Shown one piece after another: positions 28,048 to 36,365 of a stretch of 64,000 nucleotides of DNA (the stretch's first letter is position 1; every line of letters begins with the position of its first letter). The position numbers and the translations under genes are program-made. The DNA lies in contig JANQFQ010000008.1 in the NCBI GenBank assembly GCA_028277765.1, positions 1 to 64,000 of the forward strand, read 5' to 3'. The DNA is from Desulfobacterales bacterium. GTDB lineage: Bacteria > Desulfobacterota > Desulfobacteria > Desulfobacterales > SURF-7. The notes beneath the pieces were generated by a model that saw only the letters and a list, made by a program, of their open reading frames with translations, was not told the origin of the DNA and did no database searches.

Positions 28048-29388
28048 ATGATAAAAAAATCGATTATCGGACTTATAAGGCCAAAGGTTGAATACGAGAT
28101 GGTCGGTCCTACCACACCAGGAGCCCAAGCAATATCAGCCCCCATGAATGTCACCTTACTGGTGGATATCCCGCTGGAAAACCGGAACGCGCTCTTAATT
28201 AAGGCCGGAGAAAAAGTCAAAGAAGGACAGAAACTGACTGTATCTAAAGAGAGCGATGTATACGTGATCTCAACCGTTACTGGTGAGATAACCGCTATTA
28301 ACCCGTTTACCGGGGACAGAGGCAAAGAGTATACAGCCATCGACATCAAGGCTGGCGGTGATGAGATTGATGACACATTCAGCGCTTTCAAAAGCAAGCC
28401 TGCCCTTGATAATGCCATCAACTTTCTGGAATGTGTTCCCGGCAAACCTGATCTGAAACGGCTGAACGATCCTGACAGGCCCATCAAGAAAATTGTTGTT
28501 GCCGGCATGGATCCTGACCTGCTGGTGGCAGCCAAACAGTATGCTGTCAGATACAGCTGTATCCCGATTAAAAAAGGGATAGAGATCCTGAAAAAAATAA
28601 CCGGAATTAATGATGTTGTACTGGCCGTACCGCCCAGTCTTGAAAGGGACGCTCATACAGAAATGATTGATACCGTGGCAGTAAGCACCAAATATCCCTC
28701 AGCCATTCCAAGAATGATCGTAAAAGATGTATTGGGCCAGGAGATCCAGGCAGGAGTAAAACTTGAAGATATGGGCATCTGTTTTATCAGTGCTGAATCA
28801 ATTGCCGCCATGGGGGATGCTTATAAAGACGGTAAAATCCCAAACAGGAAACTTGTCACCATTATTAATAAAGATCTTACCAAAACCGTTGTCTCAGCTG
28901 TAATAGGGACACCTGTGGGAAATATCCTTGCTGCCCTTGACATCACGACAAATGATCAGGACAGGATCATTGCCGGCGGCCCTATGAGAGGATCTGCTGT
29001 TTACGCAGGTGATTATCCAATTCAACCTGATACAGACGCTATCATGATACAGGACAAAGCTGACATACCAAATGTATCAGACAGTGCGTGCATCAACTGC
29101 GGCGAATGCATCAGAACCTGCCCAGTCAACGTACCGGTCAACCTGCTAGTCCGTTTCCTTGAAGCAGGCGAATATGAAGAAGCAGCTGATGATTATGACC
29201 TTTATTCATGTGTAGAATGCGGCCTCTGCAGTTTTGTCTGTACTGCGGAAATGCCGATATTTCAGTTTATAAGATTGGCAAAACATGAACTTGTCAGGAT
29301 TCAGGAGGAAGAAGCAGAAGCTGAAGCAGCTGCAGAAGCTGCTGAAGCAGCAGAAGCAGAACAACTGGAGGCAGAAGAAAATGCTTAA
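28048..29388 (+). CDS. rnfC: RnfC-like subunit lacking recognisable NADH/FMN motifs
   Basis: 446 residues. The C-terminal ferredoxin part is intact, with CINCGECIRTCP near 347 and CVECGLCSFVC near 387, as is the IIAGGPMRG segment before it. The N-terminal barrel-sandwich/SLBB regions are present. The Rossmann-like part is altered: no GxGGAGFPT loop is found, the usual NGAECEPY FMN block reads VAGMDPDLL (about 150), and the YPQGAEKQLI block reads YPSAIPRMIV (about 215). A Glu/Ala-rich tail of about 30 residues ends the protein. Normally RnfC oxidises or reduces NAD at FMN; this one may act only as a structural and iron-sulfur subunit. rnfD overlaps its end. Confidence 0.88.
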   Translation: MIKKSIIGLIRPKVEYEMVGPTTPGAQAISAPMNVTLLVDIPLENRNALLIKAGEKVKEGQKLTVSKESDVYVISTVTGEITAINPFTGDRGKEYTAIDIKAGGDEIDDTFSAFKSKPALDNAINFLECVPGKPDLKRLNDPDRPIKKIVVAGMDPDLLVAAKQYAVRYSCIPIKKGIEILKKITGINDVVLAVPPSLERDAHTEMIDTVAVSTKYPSAIPRMIVKDVLGQEIQAGVKLEDMGICFISAESIAAMGDAYKDGKIPNRKLVTIINKDLTKTVVSAVIGTPVGNILAALDITTNDQDRIIAGGPMRGSAVYAGDYPIQPDTDAIMIQDKADIPNVSDSACINCGECIRTCPVNVPVNLLVRFLEAGEYEEAADDYDLYSCVECGLCSFVCTAEMPIFQFIRLAKHELVRIQEEEAEAEAAAEAAEAAEAEQLEAEENA

Positions 29389-30355
29389 TCAGAAAAAAAT
29401 GCTGGTTGTATCCCATCCTCCCTTTATACATATGGGGAGTACCATCTCGAAAAAAACTTACAACATATTTATTGTGGCGCTTATTGCTACTTTGCCTGGC
29501 TTATACAGATACGGTGCGCCGGCTGTCGGTGTTGTCTCCCTGGCTGTTTCGTCAGCAATCATCTGGGAATACCTGATGAACATGGCAAATAAAAGACCTG
29601 TATCTGTTGGAGACGGAAATGCCGCCCTGATCGGGCTGCTATTTGCCATGATGCTCCCTGCCACATCACCCTGGTGGTTTGTTGTTGTTGGTACCTTTGT
29701 AGCGGTTGTCATCGGCAAGGAAATCTTCGGCGGCATGGGCGCAAACCCGTTTAACCCCGCTCTTATCGGTATGGCCATCTTAATGGTATCATGGAGAAAT
29801 TATTTTGATTTTGATGCTGCCCTTGCTAACTACACGTTTGAAACAATTAAGGTCTATCCCATGACAGCGATGAAAAATGTCGGACCGGAAGCTGTTTCTA
29901 CCATAAACGCCTGTGATCTACTAATGGGTAATTTACTAAAACTCCAGATCGGCGGAATCGGAGCCACATGCGGTCTCTTCCTGATTATCGGCGGTATTTA
30001 TCTGATCATCAGAAACTTTATCAGGTGGGAAATCTCTGTCTCTTTCCTGGCCGGGATATTGATCACAGCTTATATTTTTAACTGTTACGATCCGGCAAAA
30101 TATGGCAGCCCGGTTATCCACCTCCTTTCAGGATATACATTACTCGGGGCATTCTTTCTTGCTACTGATGACTCATCTTCCCCTGTATATTTTATTCCCA
30201 TGCTGATCTTTGGAGCTGGCTGCGGAATATTGACAGTCCTTATACGTAATGTCGGAATGTATGCTGACGGTGTGGTCCTCGCGATCCTGTTTATGAATCT
30301 CGCGAACCCGATTATTGATAAAATCAGGCCTAAAGCTATTGGAAAGGTAGACTAA
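29381..30355 (+). CDS. rnfD: RnfD membrane subunit, FMN-attachment Thr not conserved
   Basis: 324 residues from ATG 29381, chosen for the GGAGG upstream and the normal RnfD start VVSHPPFIH. It overlaps rnfC by 8 bp. About ten membrane helices are visible, with family blocks NPFNPALIGMA and GGIYLIIRN. The usual SGATP motif carrying covalent FMN aligns with IKVYPMTAMK, with Tyr where Thr is expected, and the following GSIGETS block reads GGIGATC. RnfD is part of the ion-translocating core. The change suggests a missing or non-covalent flavin. Confidence 0.88.
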   Translation: MLNQKKMLVVSHPPFIHMGSTISKKTYNIFIVALIATLPGLYRYGAPAVGVVSLAVSSAIIWEYLMNMANKRPVSVGDGNAALIGLLFAMMLPATSPWWFVVVGTFVAVVIGKEIFGGMGANPFNPALIGMAILMVSWRNYFDFDAALANYTFETIKVYPMTAMKNVGPEAVSTINACDLLMGNLLKLQIGGIGATCGLFLIIGGIYLIIRNFIRWEISVSFLAGILITAYIFNCYDPAKYGSPVIHLLSGYTLLGAFFLATDDSSSPVYFIPMLIFGAGCGILTVLIRNVGMYADGVVLAILFMNLANPIIDKIRPKAIGKVD

Positions 30356-30356
30356 A

Positions 30357-30950
30357 ATGAAAGAACTGATAAAAATGGTAGTTGTGCTGACGATCATCAG
30401 CAGTCTGTCAGGCGGTGTCCTTGCTTATGTCAATGATCTGACAATAGATCAAAGAGATTATCAAAACCTGATCAATAATCAGGCACCAACCCTCAAGACC
30501 ATTCTTGAAGGCGCATCAAACGATCCCCTAGAAAGCAAATTTGAAGTAAAATACGGCCCGAAAAAAATGAAATGCTATGTGGGTGTTTTTGACGGCAAAC
30601 CGAATACGGTTGTATATGAAACCTATAAATCCGGATATGCTGACAAGGTCTATGTCATGGTAGGAATTAATCTTGAGACAGACAAGATAGTCGGCATTGG
30701 AGTGACCAAACATACAGAGACAAAAGGGTATGGTGCAGATGCCAAGGAAAAACCGGATCTAAAAAACCAGTTTCCGGGCCTGGACATCATGCAGGAGTTT
30801 AAAGTTAAAAAAGAAGGCGGTACCATTGACGCCATTAGCGGCGCCACAATAACATCAGCTGCGGTATGCAAAGCTGTTACAGAAGCCGGTATCAGATATA
30901 AAGAGCTGAAACCTGAATTAGAAACTCAAGTAAAACAATTTTCCAATTAA
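30357..30950 (+). CDS. rnfG: RnfG, periplasmic flavoprotein subunit
   Basis: 197 residues with one N-terminal membrane helix and a periplasmic FMN-binding domain. The covalent-flavin motif SGATITS is intact at residues 161-167 (T164). It starts 1 bp after the rnfD stop. RnfG passes electrons between the RnfA/E iron-sulfur centre and RnfD. As the only core subunit here with a clear covalent FMN site, it is the natural partner for the periplasmic cytochrome. Confidence 0.93.
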   Translation: MKELIKMVVVLTIISSLSGGVLAYVNDLTIDQRDYQNLINNQAPTLKTILEGASNDPLESKFEVKYGPKKMKCYVGVFDGKPNTVVYETYKSGYADKVYVMVGINLETDKIVGIGVTKHTETKGYGADAKEKPDLKNQFPGLDIMQEFKVKKEGGTIDAISGATITSAAVCKAVTEAGIRYKELKPELETQVKQFSN

Positions 30951-30970
30951 GTTGTCAGGGAGATAAAAAT

Positions 30971-31594
30971 ATGGCAAAATCAATTGCACAGGAGTTCAAA
31001 AAAGGACTATGGGATGAGATACCCCCATTCAACCTTGTTCTGGGATTATGTCCTGTTCTAGCTGTAACAAAAACCATTGCAGGCGGTATTGGTATGGGAC
31101 TGGCCACAACATTTGTTCTGGTCTGTTCCAATCTGCTGGTCTCTTTACTAAGAAAGGTTATACCCCCTAAGGTACGTATCGCGTGCTTTATTATTATTAT
31201 CGCCACCTTTGTAACTATTGTTAAATTTGCTTTAGAAGCATATGCATATGATCTTTATAATGAACTCGGCATGTTTATACCACTTATCGTTGTTAACTGT
31301 GTTGTGCTTGGCCGCTCTGAAGCATTTGCATATAAGAATAAGTTTGCGCCATCAATTGCTGATGGTCTCGGTATTGGGCTGGGTTTTACATTATCCCTGG
31401 GTGCCATTGGCGCTGTAAGGGAAATTCTTGGAACCGGCAATTTAACCTTTAACATTCTAGGACAGTTCAAATATGAGGCAACTGAAATTTTTGGCTCTTC
31501 ATTTGAACCATTTACATTCTTAATAGAAGCACCTGGTGCTTTTGTCTGTGTAGGTCTGCTTCTCTGCTTAATGAATATTGTTGGGAAAAAATAG
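30971..31594 (+). CDS. rnfE: RnfE membrane subunit
   Basis: 207 residues, about six helices. The paired cysteine motifs typical of RnfA/RnfE are present: LGLCPVLAVT in helix 1 and VNCVVLGRSEAFA. With RnfA they are expected to hold an intramembrane [2Fe-2S] cluster. The gene follows rnfG by 20 bp with AGGGAG upstream. Confidence 0.94.
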   Translation: MAKSIAQEFKKGLWDEIPPFNLVLGLCPVLAVTKTIAGGIGMGLATTFVLVCSNLLVSLLRKVIPPKVRIACFIIIIATFVTIVKFALEAYAYDLYNELGMFIPLIVVNCVVLGRSEAFAYKNKFAPSIADGLGIGLGFTLSLGAIGAVREILGTGNLTFNILGQFKYEATEIFGSSFEPFTFLIEAPGAFVCVGLLLCLMNIVGKK

Positions 31595-31604
31595 GAGATG
31601 AATA

Positions 31605-32183
31605 ATGACTGAACCTTTTTTCGAACTAATGTTTGCAGGAATTTTTGTAAACAATATCGTACTTGCCCAGTTTCTCGGCCAGTGTCCCTTTCTGGGCACA
31701 TCCAAGAAAATGTCAACAGCAACCGGTATGTCCATGGCTGTTGTTTTTGTTCTCATCCTTGCTGCTGTATTCACATGGTTCATCAATAACCTTTTGGTAA
31801 AGCATGATCTTGACTATCTTCAAATCGTTTCGTTTATCCTGGTTATTGCATCTCTTGTCCAGTTTGTTGAAATGTTTTTAAAGAAGATGGTGCCGCCGCT
31901 TTACTCAAGTCTTGGCATCTTTCTTCCCCTGATCACAACAAACTGTGCAGTCATGGGCGCATGTCTGATAAATGCCGGCAAGGAAGAATATCTTTTTATG
32001 GATTGCATAATTAATGCTCTGGCGTATGCCATTGGTTTTGGATTGGCACTTATCCTTTTTGCTGGTGTAAGGGAAAGGATTATCCTGGCCAGGGTACCGA
32101 AACCATTAGAAGATGCGTCAATTGGTCTTGTTACCGCTGGCATCATTGCACTGACGTTTTACACTTTTCAAGGGATGGTTTAG
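31605..32183 (+). CDS. rnfA: RnfA membrane subunit
   Basis: 192 residues, six helices. It has NNIVLAQFLGQCPFLGTSKK and TTNCAVMGACL, the canonical cysteine half-sites for the cluster shared with RnfE. It is 10 bp after rnfE, with GGAG before the ATG. Length and sequence are typical of RnfA/NqrE. Confidence 0.95.
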   Translation: MTEPFFELMFAGIFVNNIVLAQFLGQCPFLGTSKKMSTATGMSMAVVFVLILAAVFTWFINNLLVKHDLDYLQIVSFILVIASLVQFVEMFLKKMVPPLYSSLGIFLPLITTNCAVMGACLINAGKEEYLFMDCIINALAYAIGFGLALILFAGVRERIILARVPKPLEDASIGLVTAGIIALTFYTFQGMV

Positions 32184-32243
32184 TAAAAAATTATAATAAC
32201 ACTATTATATTAATTATATGATGTAGGTATATTCGGAGGTTAA

Positions 32244-34349
32244 ATGGAAGCTGTTTCTGGAGCAATATTTTTAATGCTAGGACTCGGATTTGGATGCGCG
32301 GTGGTGCTCAGTGTGGCATCAAAAGTGTTCTATGTCTGGGAAGACCCGAGGATTGCACAGGTTGAATATTGTATGGCCGGTGCTAACTGCGGCGGATGCG
32401 GATTCGCAGGATGTACAGCAGCGGCGGCTGCTATCGTGGCCGGAAAAGCGCCGCCCAGCGCTTGTATTGTCGGCGGTTCGGAATGCGCTGAAAATATCGC
32501 TGCTGTAATGGGCATGGAGGCTGGCGCAGCAGAAGCTATACTGTCTAAAAACACCTGCAAAGGCGGAGACAGGGCTGACGACAAATATTCATACATGGGA
32601 ATCAACACCTGTGCTGCCATGGCTGAATTATACGGGGGGAAGCGTGTCTGCAGCATCGGCTGTGTCGGTTATGGGGATTGTGTCAGGTCCTGCCTGTTTG
32701 ACGCTGTTGAGATCGGTGAAAATGGATTTCCGGTTGTTGATGAGGTAAAATGTGTTGGATGCGGTGCATGCCAGAAAGCTTGCCCCAAAGGCATCATCCA
32801 CGTTAAGACCATGTCGGAACGGCTCCTCTCAATGAACCAGGAAGACGGCGCCCATGCACCATGCGCCCAGACATGCCCCGCGCAGATCGATATCCCGAAG
32901 TATATCAAACAGATCACCGAGGGTGATTATGAAGGGGCTGTGAATACGATCAGGGAACGGAATCCCCTGCTTCTCGCTTGCGGAAGGGTCTGCCCACATC
33001 CATGTGAGGATGAATGCCGACGCGCCATAGAAGATGATGAAGCGGTCTCAATCAACCAGCTTAAACGATTTGTAGCTGACTATGAAATGAACTCAGGGAA
33101 AAAGTTCCCGATTACCTGCGCGCCTGACACTGGCAAGAGAATCGCGGTTATCGGTGGCGGTCCTGCAGGTCTTTCCTGTGCGTATTTTCTACGCAGGCTC
33201 GGTCACAGTCCTACTATTTACGACATGATGCCGAAACTCGGCGGAATTATTCGCTACGGTATCCCTGAATACCGGCTCCCGAAAAAGGATGTCCTTGAGT
33301 GGGAATGCCAGAGGATTCTTGACCTCGGCATTGAAGCGAAAATGAATACAAAACTGGGTGTTGATTTCACGGTCCAGTCATTAAGGGATGAAGGGTATGA
33401 CGCCATATTCATGGGGATCGGAGCGTGGAAGGATTATGAGCTCGGCATTGACGGTGAAAACCTGAAAGGCTGTTTCACAGGTATCGATTTCCTCTCAAGG
33501 TTTTCAGTGGCCCAGCAGGGTGACAGTGATGAAAAGATACCCATCGGCAACAACTGCATCGTCATCGGCGGTGGTAATACTGCTATTGACTGTGTCCGTA
33601 CCTTAGTCCGGCTTGGTGCGAAAAAAGTCTCCATTGTTTACCGGCGGACTCGAAACGAAATGCCGGCAAATGAAGTTGAAATTGTTGCCGCAGAACATGA
33701 AGGGATCGACTTTACGTTTCTTGCCGCACCGAATAAGGTTATCGACGATGGCAATGGCCATATCAAGGGCCTTGAATACCTGAAAATGGAGCTTGGCGAA
33801 CCTGACGCAAGCGGAAGACGCAGACCGGTTCCCATTGAAGGGTCTGAGACGGTAATGGAAGCAGACATGCTGATCACAGCTATTGGCCAGAAACCAGACA
33901 TCTTCTTCAAGGAAAAGGAAGAACTCCTGGCTGACCTTCAAACAACCCGTTGGGACACCATTGATCAGGTGGATGAAGACACCCTCCAGTCATCTATTCC
34001 GTATATCTTTACAGCCGGTGACTCCGCCACTGGCGCCTCGCTTGTGGTTGAAGCTATCGGAGGCGGCCGCAGAGCTGCGCGGTCCATACACCAATACCTG
34101 AATGGTGAACCCGTCACTCCTGCGCCAAAATCACTATTTCAACGCCATATACCAGGAAGCCTGTTTGATTCAGTCCCAGGTGTTGGGAAAACCGAACGTA
34201 CGCCAATGCCTGAACTTCCGGTGGATGAACGGATAAAAAGTTTTATAGAAGCTGACCTCGTCATCTCCGAGGACGACGCCAAACACGAATCAAACCGCTG
34301 CCTGTACTGCTGCAGGGTTTGCTACAACAAAGACACTGACGCTGCATAG
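32244..34349 (+). CDS. rnfB: RnfB fused to a GltD-like FAD/NAD(P)H oxidoreductase
   Basis: 701 residues against roughly 260-330 for most RnfB. Order: a membrane helix (1-25), the NCGGCGFAGC cluster domain (about 50-60), and a ferredoxin pair (CVGYGDCVRSC and CVGCGACQKACP, about 135-185). A GltD-type module then begins at CAQTCPAQIDIP, with ACGRVCPHPCEDECRR, the FAD motif IGGGPAGLSC near 300, the NAD(P)H motif IGGGNTAIDC near 441, YRRTRNEMPA, and a C-terminal CLYCCRVC. The frame is continuous, so the fusion is not a sequencing artefact of two genes. The module could let RnfB exchange electrons with NAD(P)H directly. It is the last gene before the operon terminator. Confidence 0.93.
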   Translation: MEAVSGAIFLMLGLGFGCAVVLSVASKVFYVWEDPRIAQVEYCMAGANCGGCGFAGCTAAAAAIVAGKAPPSACIVGGSECAENIAAVMGMEAGAAEAILSKNTCKGGDRADDKYSYMGINTCAAMAELYGGKRVCSIGCVGYGDCVRSCLFDAVEIGENGFPVVDEVKCVGCGACQKACPKGIIHVKTMSERLLSMNQEDGAHAPCAQTCPAQIDIPKYIKQITEGDYEGAVNTIRERNPLLLACGRVCPHPCEDECRRAIEDDEAVSINQLKRFVADYEMNSGKKFPITCAPDTGKRIAVIGGGPAGLSCAYFLRRLGHSPTIYDMMPKLGGIIRYGIPEYRLPKKDVLEWECQRILDLGIEAKMNTKLGVDFTVQSLRDEGYDAIFMGIGAWKDYELGIDGENLKGCFTGIDFLSRFSVAQQGDSDEKIPIGNNCIVIGGGNTAIDCVRTLVRLGAKKVSIVYRRTRNEMPANEVEIVAAEHEGIDFTFLAAPNKVIDDGNGHIKGLEYLKMELGEPDASGRRRPVPIEGSETVMEADMLITAIGQKPDIFFKEKEELLADLQTTRWDTIDQVDEDTLQSSIPYIFTAGDSATGASLVVEAIGGGRRAARSIHQYLNGEPVTPAPKSLFQRHIPGSLFDSVPGVGKTERTPMPELPVDERIKSFIEADLVISEDDAKHESNRCLYCCRVCYNKDTDAA

Positions 34350-34377
34350 TTAAAAGCAGCTGTCTTTATATATAGAA

Positions 34378-34416
34378 GGGCGATTACTTGCATTCTGAGA
34401 GTGATCGCCCTTTTTT
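34378..34416 (+). terminator. Rho-independent terminator of the rnf operon
   Basis: GGGCGATTACT pairs with AGTGATCGCCC (one G-T wobble) around an 11 nt loop, followed by six T. It lies 28 bp past the rnfB stop. Confidence 0.92.
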
Positions 34417-34486
34417 GTTCTGGAAATTGCCGTCAATTCCGCAACAGAGCCGCCAAACACTAAGGTGCAGAAGAAAAAGATCGTTC

Positions 34487-34633
34487 TTACCACAAAGAGC
34501 ACGAAAAACACGAAGATTTATTTTCAGGCTCTGCGCTACAGATTCATTATCATTTTCCCAGGCAGAGGTTTGCCAAGCAAGGTAGGGCTCCTTGGAGCGA
34601 AAATAACCTTTCCTTCGTGCCCTTGTGGTGGAA
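34487..34633. repeat. MITE-like element of family C, copy 2
   Basis: The left end begins TTACCACAAAGAGCACGAAA. The right end, read inverted, begins TTCCACCACAAGGGCACGAA. The ends match those of the elements at 25548 and 35758. The core is non-coding and unlike theirs. Confidence 0.7.
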
Positions 34634-34700
34634 AATTCCTTGCACTGTCCGCAATCTTCAATATATATTAAAGGTTACGATAATATAAGGATACTTAATA

Positions 34701-35012
34701 ATGAACACGGTCAGCCAGAGCAGCCATAAAGGGAAATTCTTTTTTGATCCCAAAGACCGCATCTACAAGGACCATTTCCCGTCAAATCCGGTTGTACCGG
34801 GTAGCATGATCATACACGCATTTATTGAAGCGGGAAAAAGCATTGATCTGCCGGGAACGGTGTGTGGAATGTCCAATTTCAAGTTCAAGAAGTTTATTCC
34901 TCCTGGTGAATATCCGTATCGTATTGATATCAAACAAAACAACATAAAGTGCTTTCTTTACGATGACACTGATACGACCGTTGCAACAGGCAAATTAACC
35001 TATGAAACTTAA
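34701..35012 (+). CDS. Hotdog-fold 3-hydroxyacyl-ACP dehydratase-like protein (FabZ/FabA-like)
   Basis: 103 residues, shorter than FabZ (about 145). The active-site region DHFPSNPVVPGSMI matches the FabZ GHFPGHPxMPG block and keeps the catalytic-type H25. The C-terminal strands of a full FabZ are abbreviated. AAGGA precedes the ATG. It overlaps the following SDR gene by 11 bp and starts the small acyl-chain cluster 34701-38644. Role inferred: dehydration of a 3-hydroxyacyl-ACP intermediate. Confidence 0.75.
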   Translation: MNTVSQSSHKGKFFFDPKDRIYKDHFPSNPVVPGSMIIHAFIEAGKSIDLPGTVCGMSNFKFKKFIPPGEYPYRIDIKQNNIKCFLYDDTDTTVATGKLTYET

Positions 35013-35745
35013 TTTTTCCGGAAACCGTGTTCTAATTACCGGCGGGACATGTGATCTTGCCGTCACCCTGGCCAAATTGACGGCAGAAACCGGACTCTAC
35101 CCCATCCTGACGGCAAGGACTGAAAAAGGTCTCGCAGACATTGATGAAGTAATGAAACCCTTTTCTGGAAAATTTGAAACAGCCCTACTCGATTTCGCGG
35201 ACCAATCAACTCTTGTTCCGCTTTTTGACCAGATTAAAGATGATCTGGATTACATGGTCGATTTTGCTCATACAGATTACGAACGGCTTGTGGCCTCGGC
35301 TGACCCGGATGCATCGTACAAGTATTTTGAAGAAAACCTCGCTTTCCGATCAGCACTTATCAGCAGATCAGCCCGGACCATGCTGAAGAAAAAAAGAGGG
35401 AGGATGGTGTATATATCTTCTTCCGCAGCCATATCACCAAATCCCGGTCAGGGTTTTTACGCGTCAGCCAAGCTGGCGTCTGAAGCTCTTTACAAAAACA
35501 TTGGTCTGGAGCTTGGCAGCCGAGGTATAACAACTGTTTCCTTGAGACCCGGTTACATTAACGCGGGAAGAGGCAAAGATTTCATCAATAAAAATGAAAA
35601 AAGTCTGTTCAGTCGAATACCGATCAAAAGGGCTCTGGGAAATAAAGAGGTGGCGGAAACCATCCTGTTTTTTCTTTCTGATAGCGCAACTGGCTTTAAT
35701 GCCGTAGAAATAACATTTGATGGAGGATTGTCAGCAGGAAAATAA
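35002..35745 (+). CDS. Short-chain dehydrogenase/reductase, FabG-like, with unusual nucleotide motif
   Basis: 247 residues, a normal SDR length. The catalytic set is present: Ser in YISSSAA and Y-x3-K in FYASAKLA. The C-terminus (SDSATGFNAVEITFDGG) is typical of 3-oxoacyl-ACP reductases. The glycine-rich loop reads TGGTCDLAVTLAK instead of TGxxxGxG, so cofactor binding may be altered. The cluster context implies reduction of a 3-oxoacyl-ACP. Its start lies inside the preceding dehydratase gene. Confidence 0.85.
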   Translation: MKLNFSGNRVLITGGTCDLAVTLAKLTAETGLYPILTARTEKGLADIDEVMKPFSGKFETALLDFADQSTLVPLFDQIKDDLDYMVDFAHTDYERLVASADPDASYKYFEENLAFRSALISRSARTMLKKKRGRMVYISSSAAISPNPGQGFYASAKLASEALYKNIGLELGSRGITTVSLRPGYINAGRGKDFINKNEKSLFSRIPIKRALGNKEVAETILFFLSDSATGFNAVEITFDGGLSAGK

Positions 35746-35757
35746 TAAAACAACATA

Positions 35758-35950
35758 TTCACCACAGAGGCCACGGAGGTTGTTTATCACTTAAATAATT
35801 TCGCCAAAGCGGATTATTTAAATAACAGCAGGCCCGGTGGGCATTAGGATTAGCAGCGTTTCGATCATTTTTTCATTTGGATTTTAGATTTGTTTCGAAT
35901 TTCGATATTCGGATTTCGGATTTGCCATTCATCTGTGTCTCTGGGGTGAA
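35758..35950. repeat. MITE-like element of family C, copy 3
   Basis: The left end is TTCACCACAGAGGCCACGGA. The right end, inverted, is TTCACCCCAGAGACACAGA. The core contains further short inverted stretches and no ORF. It is inserted between the SDR and ACP genes of one cluster. Confidence 0.6.
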
Positions 35951-35975
35951 AAAAATAATATAAGGAGATGATGTA

Positions 35976-36347
35976 ATGGATATTTTACAAACCATCCAGG
36001 AAGAACTGGCGGAGCTTCTTGATATTGAAAAAGAAGAGATCACGCCTGACGCGTATATGGTCAGGGATCTTGATGCTGAATCAATCGATCTTTTAGAACT
36101 TGCGGTCGCGATCAATGCAAGCTTTGGCATAGATGTAAATGATGATGAAATTTTTCTCCGCCTGCTCAGGGAGTTTCTGGAAGAAGCAAAAGATGCTGGT
36201 AAAGACGCGGGTGATTTTCTTGAAGAAAAATACAGGTTCCTTACCCGGGAAAGAATCGATGATATGCTCAATGACCTCCAGGGAGGTCCGGTTCTGAAAG
36301 TAAATGATTTGATCAGTTATGTTTCATGGAAACTTGAGAACAAATAA
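35976..36347 (+). CDS. Acyl carrier protein
   Basis: 123 residues, longer than a standard ACP (about 80). The phosphopantetheine site is S36 in RDLDAESIDLLEL. The rest is acidic and helical, with an extension (about residues 80-123) not found in AcpP. AAGGAG lies 8-9 nt before the ATG. It probably carries the growing chain for the ketosynthase of this cluster. No phosphopantetheinyl transferase is in the window, so it must rely on one elsewhere. Confidence 0.88.
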   Translation: MDILQTIQEELAELLDIEKEEITPDAYMVRDLDAESIDLLELAVAINASFGIDVNDDEIFLRLLREFLEEAKDAGKDAGDFLEEKYRFLTRERIDDMLNDLQGGPVLKVNDLISYVSWKLENK

Positions 36348-36365
36348 CTAACTCTAATACAGCCA

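Larger units (their letters stand above)
34350..34700. other. Intergenic region after the rnf operon
   Basis: 351 bp: the terminator, then a family C element (34487-34633), then the upstream region of the fatty-acid-like cluster. No gene is seen. Confidence 0.6.

Noticed and set aside
29285-29380. Upstream start of rnfD inside rnfC
   Set aside because: Would add 32 Lys/Gln-rich residues read from the repetitive rnfC tail; ATG 29381 has a good Shine-Dalgarno.
29305-29385. GCAGAAGCT-type repeats suspected as a CRISPR or satellite
   Set aside because: It is in-frame low-complexity Glu/Ala coding sequence of rnfC. No regular spacers occur anywhere in the window.
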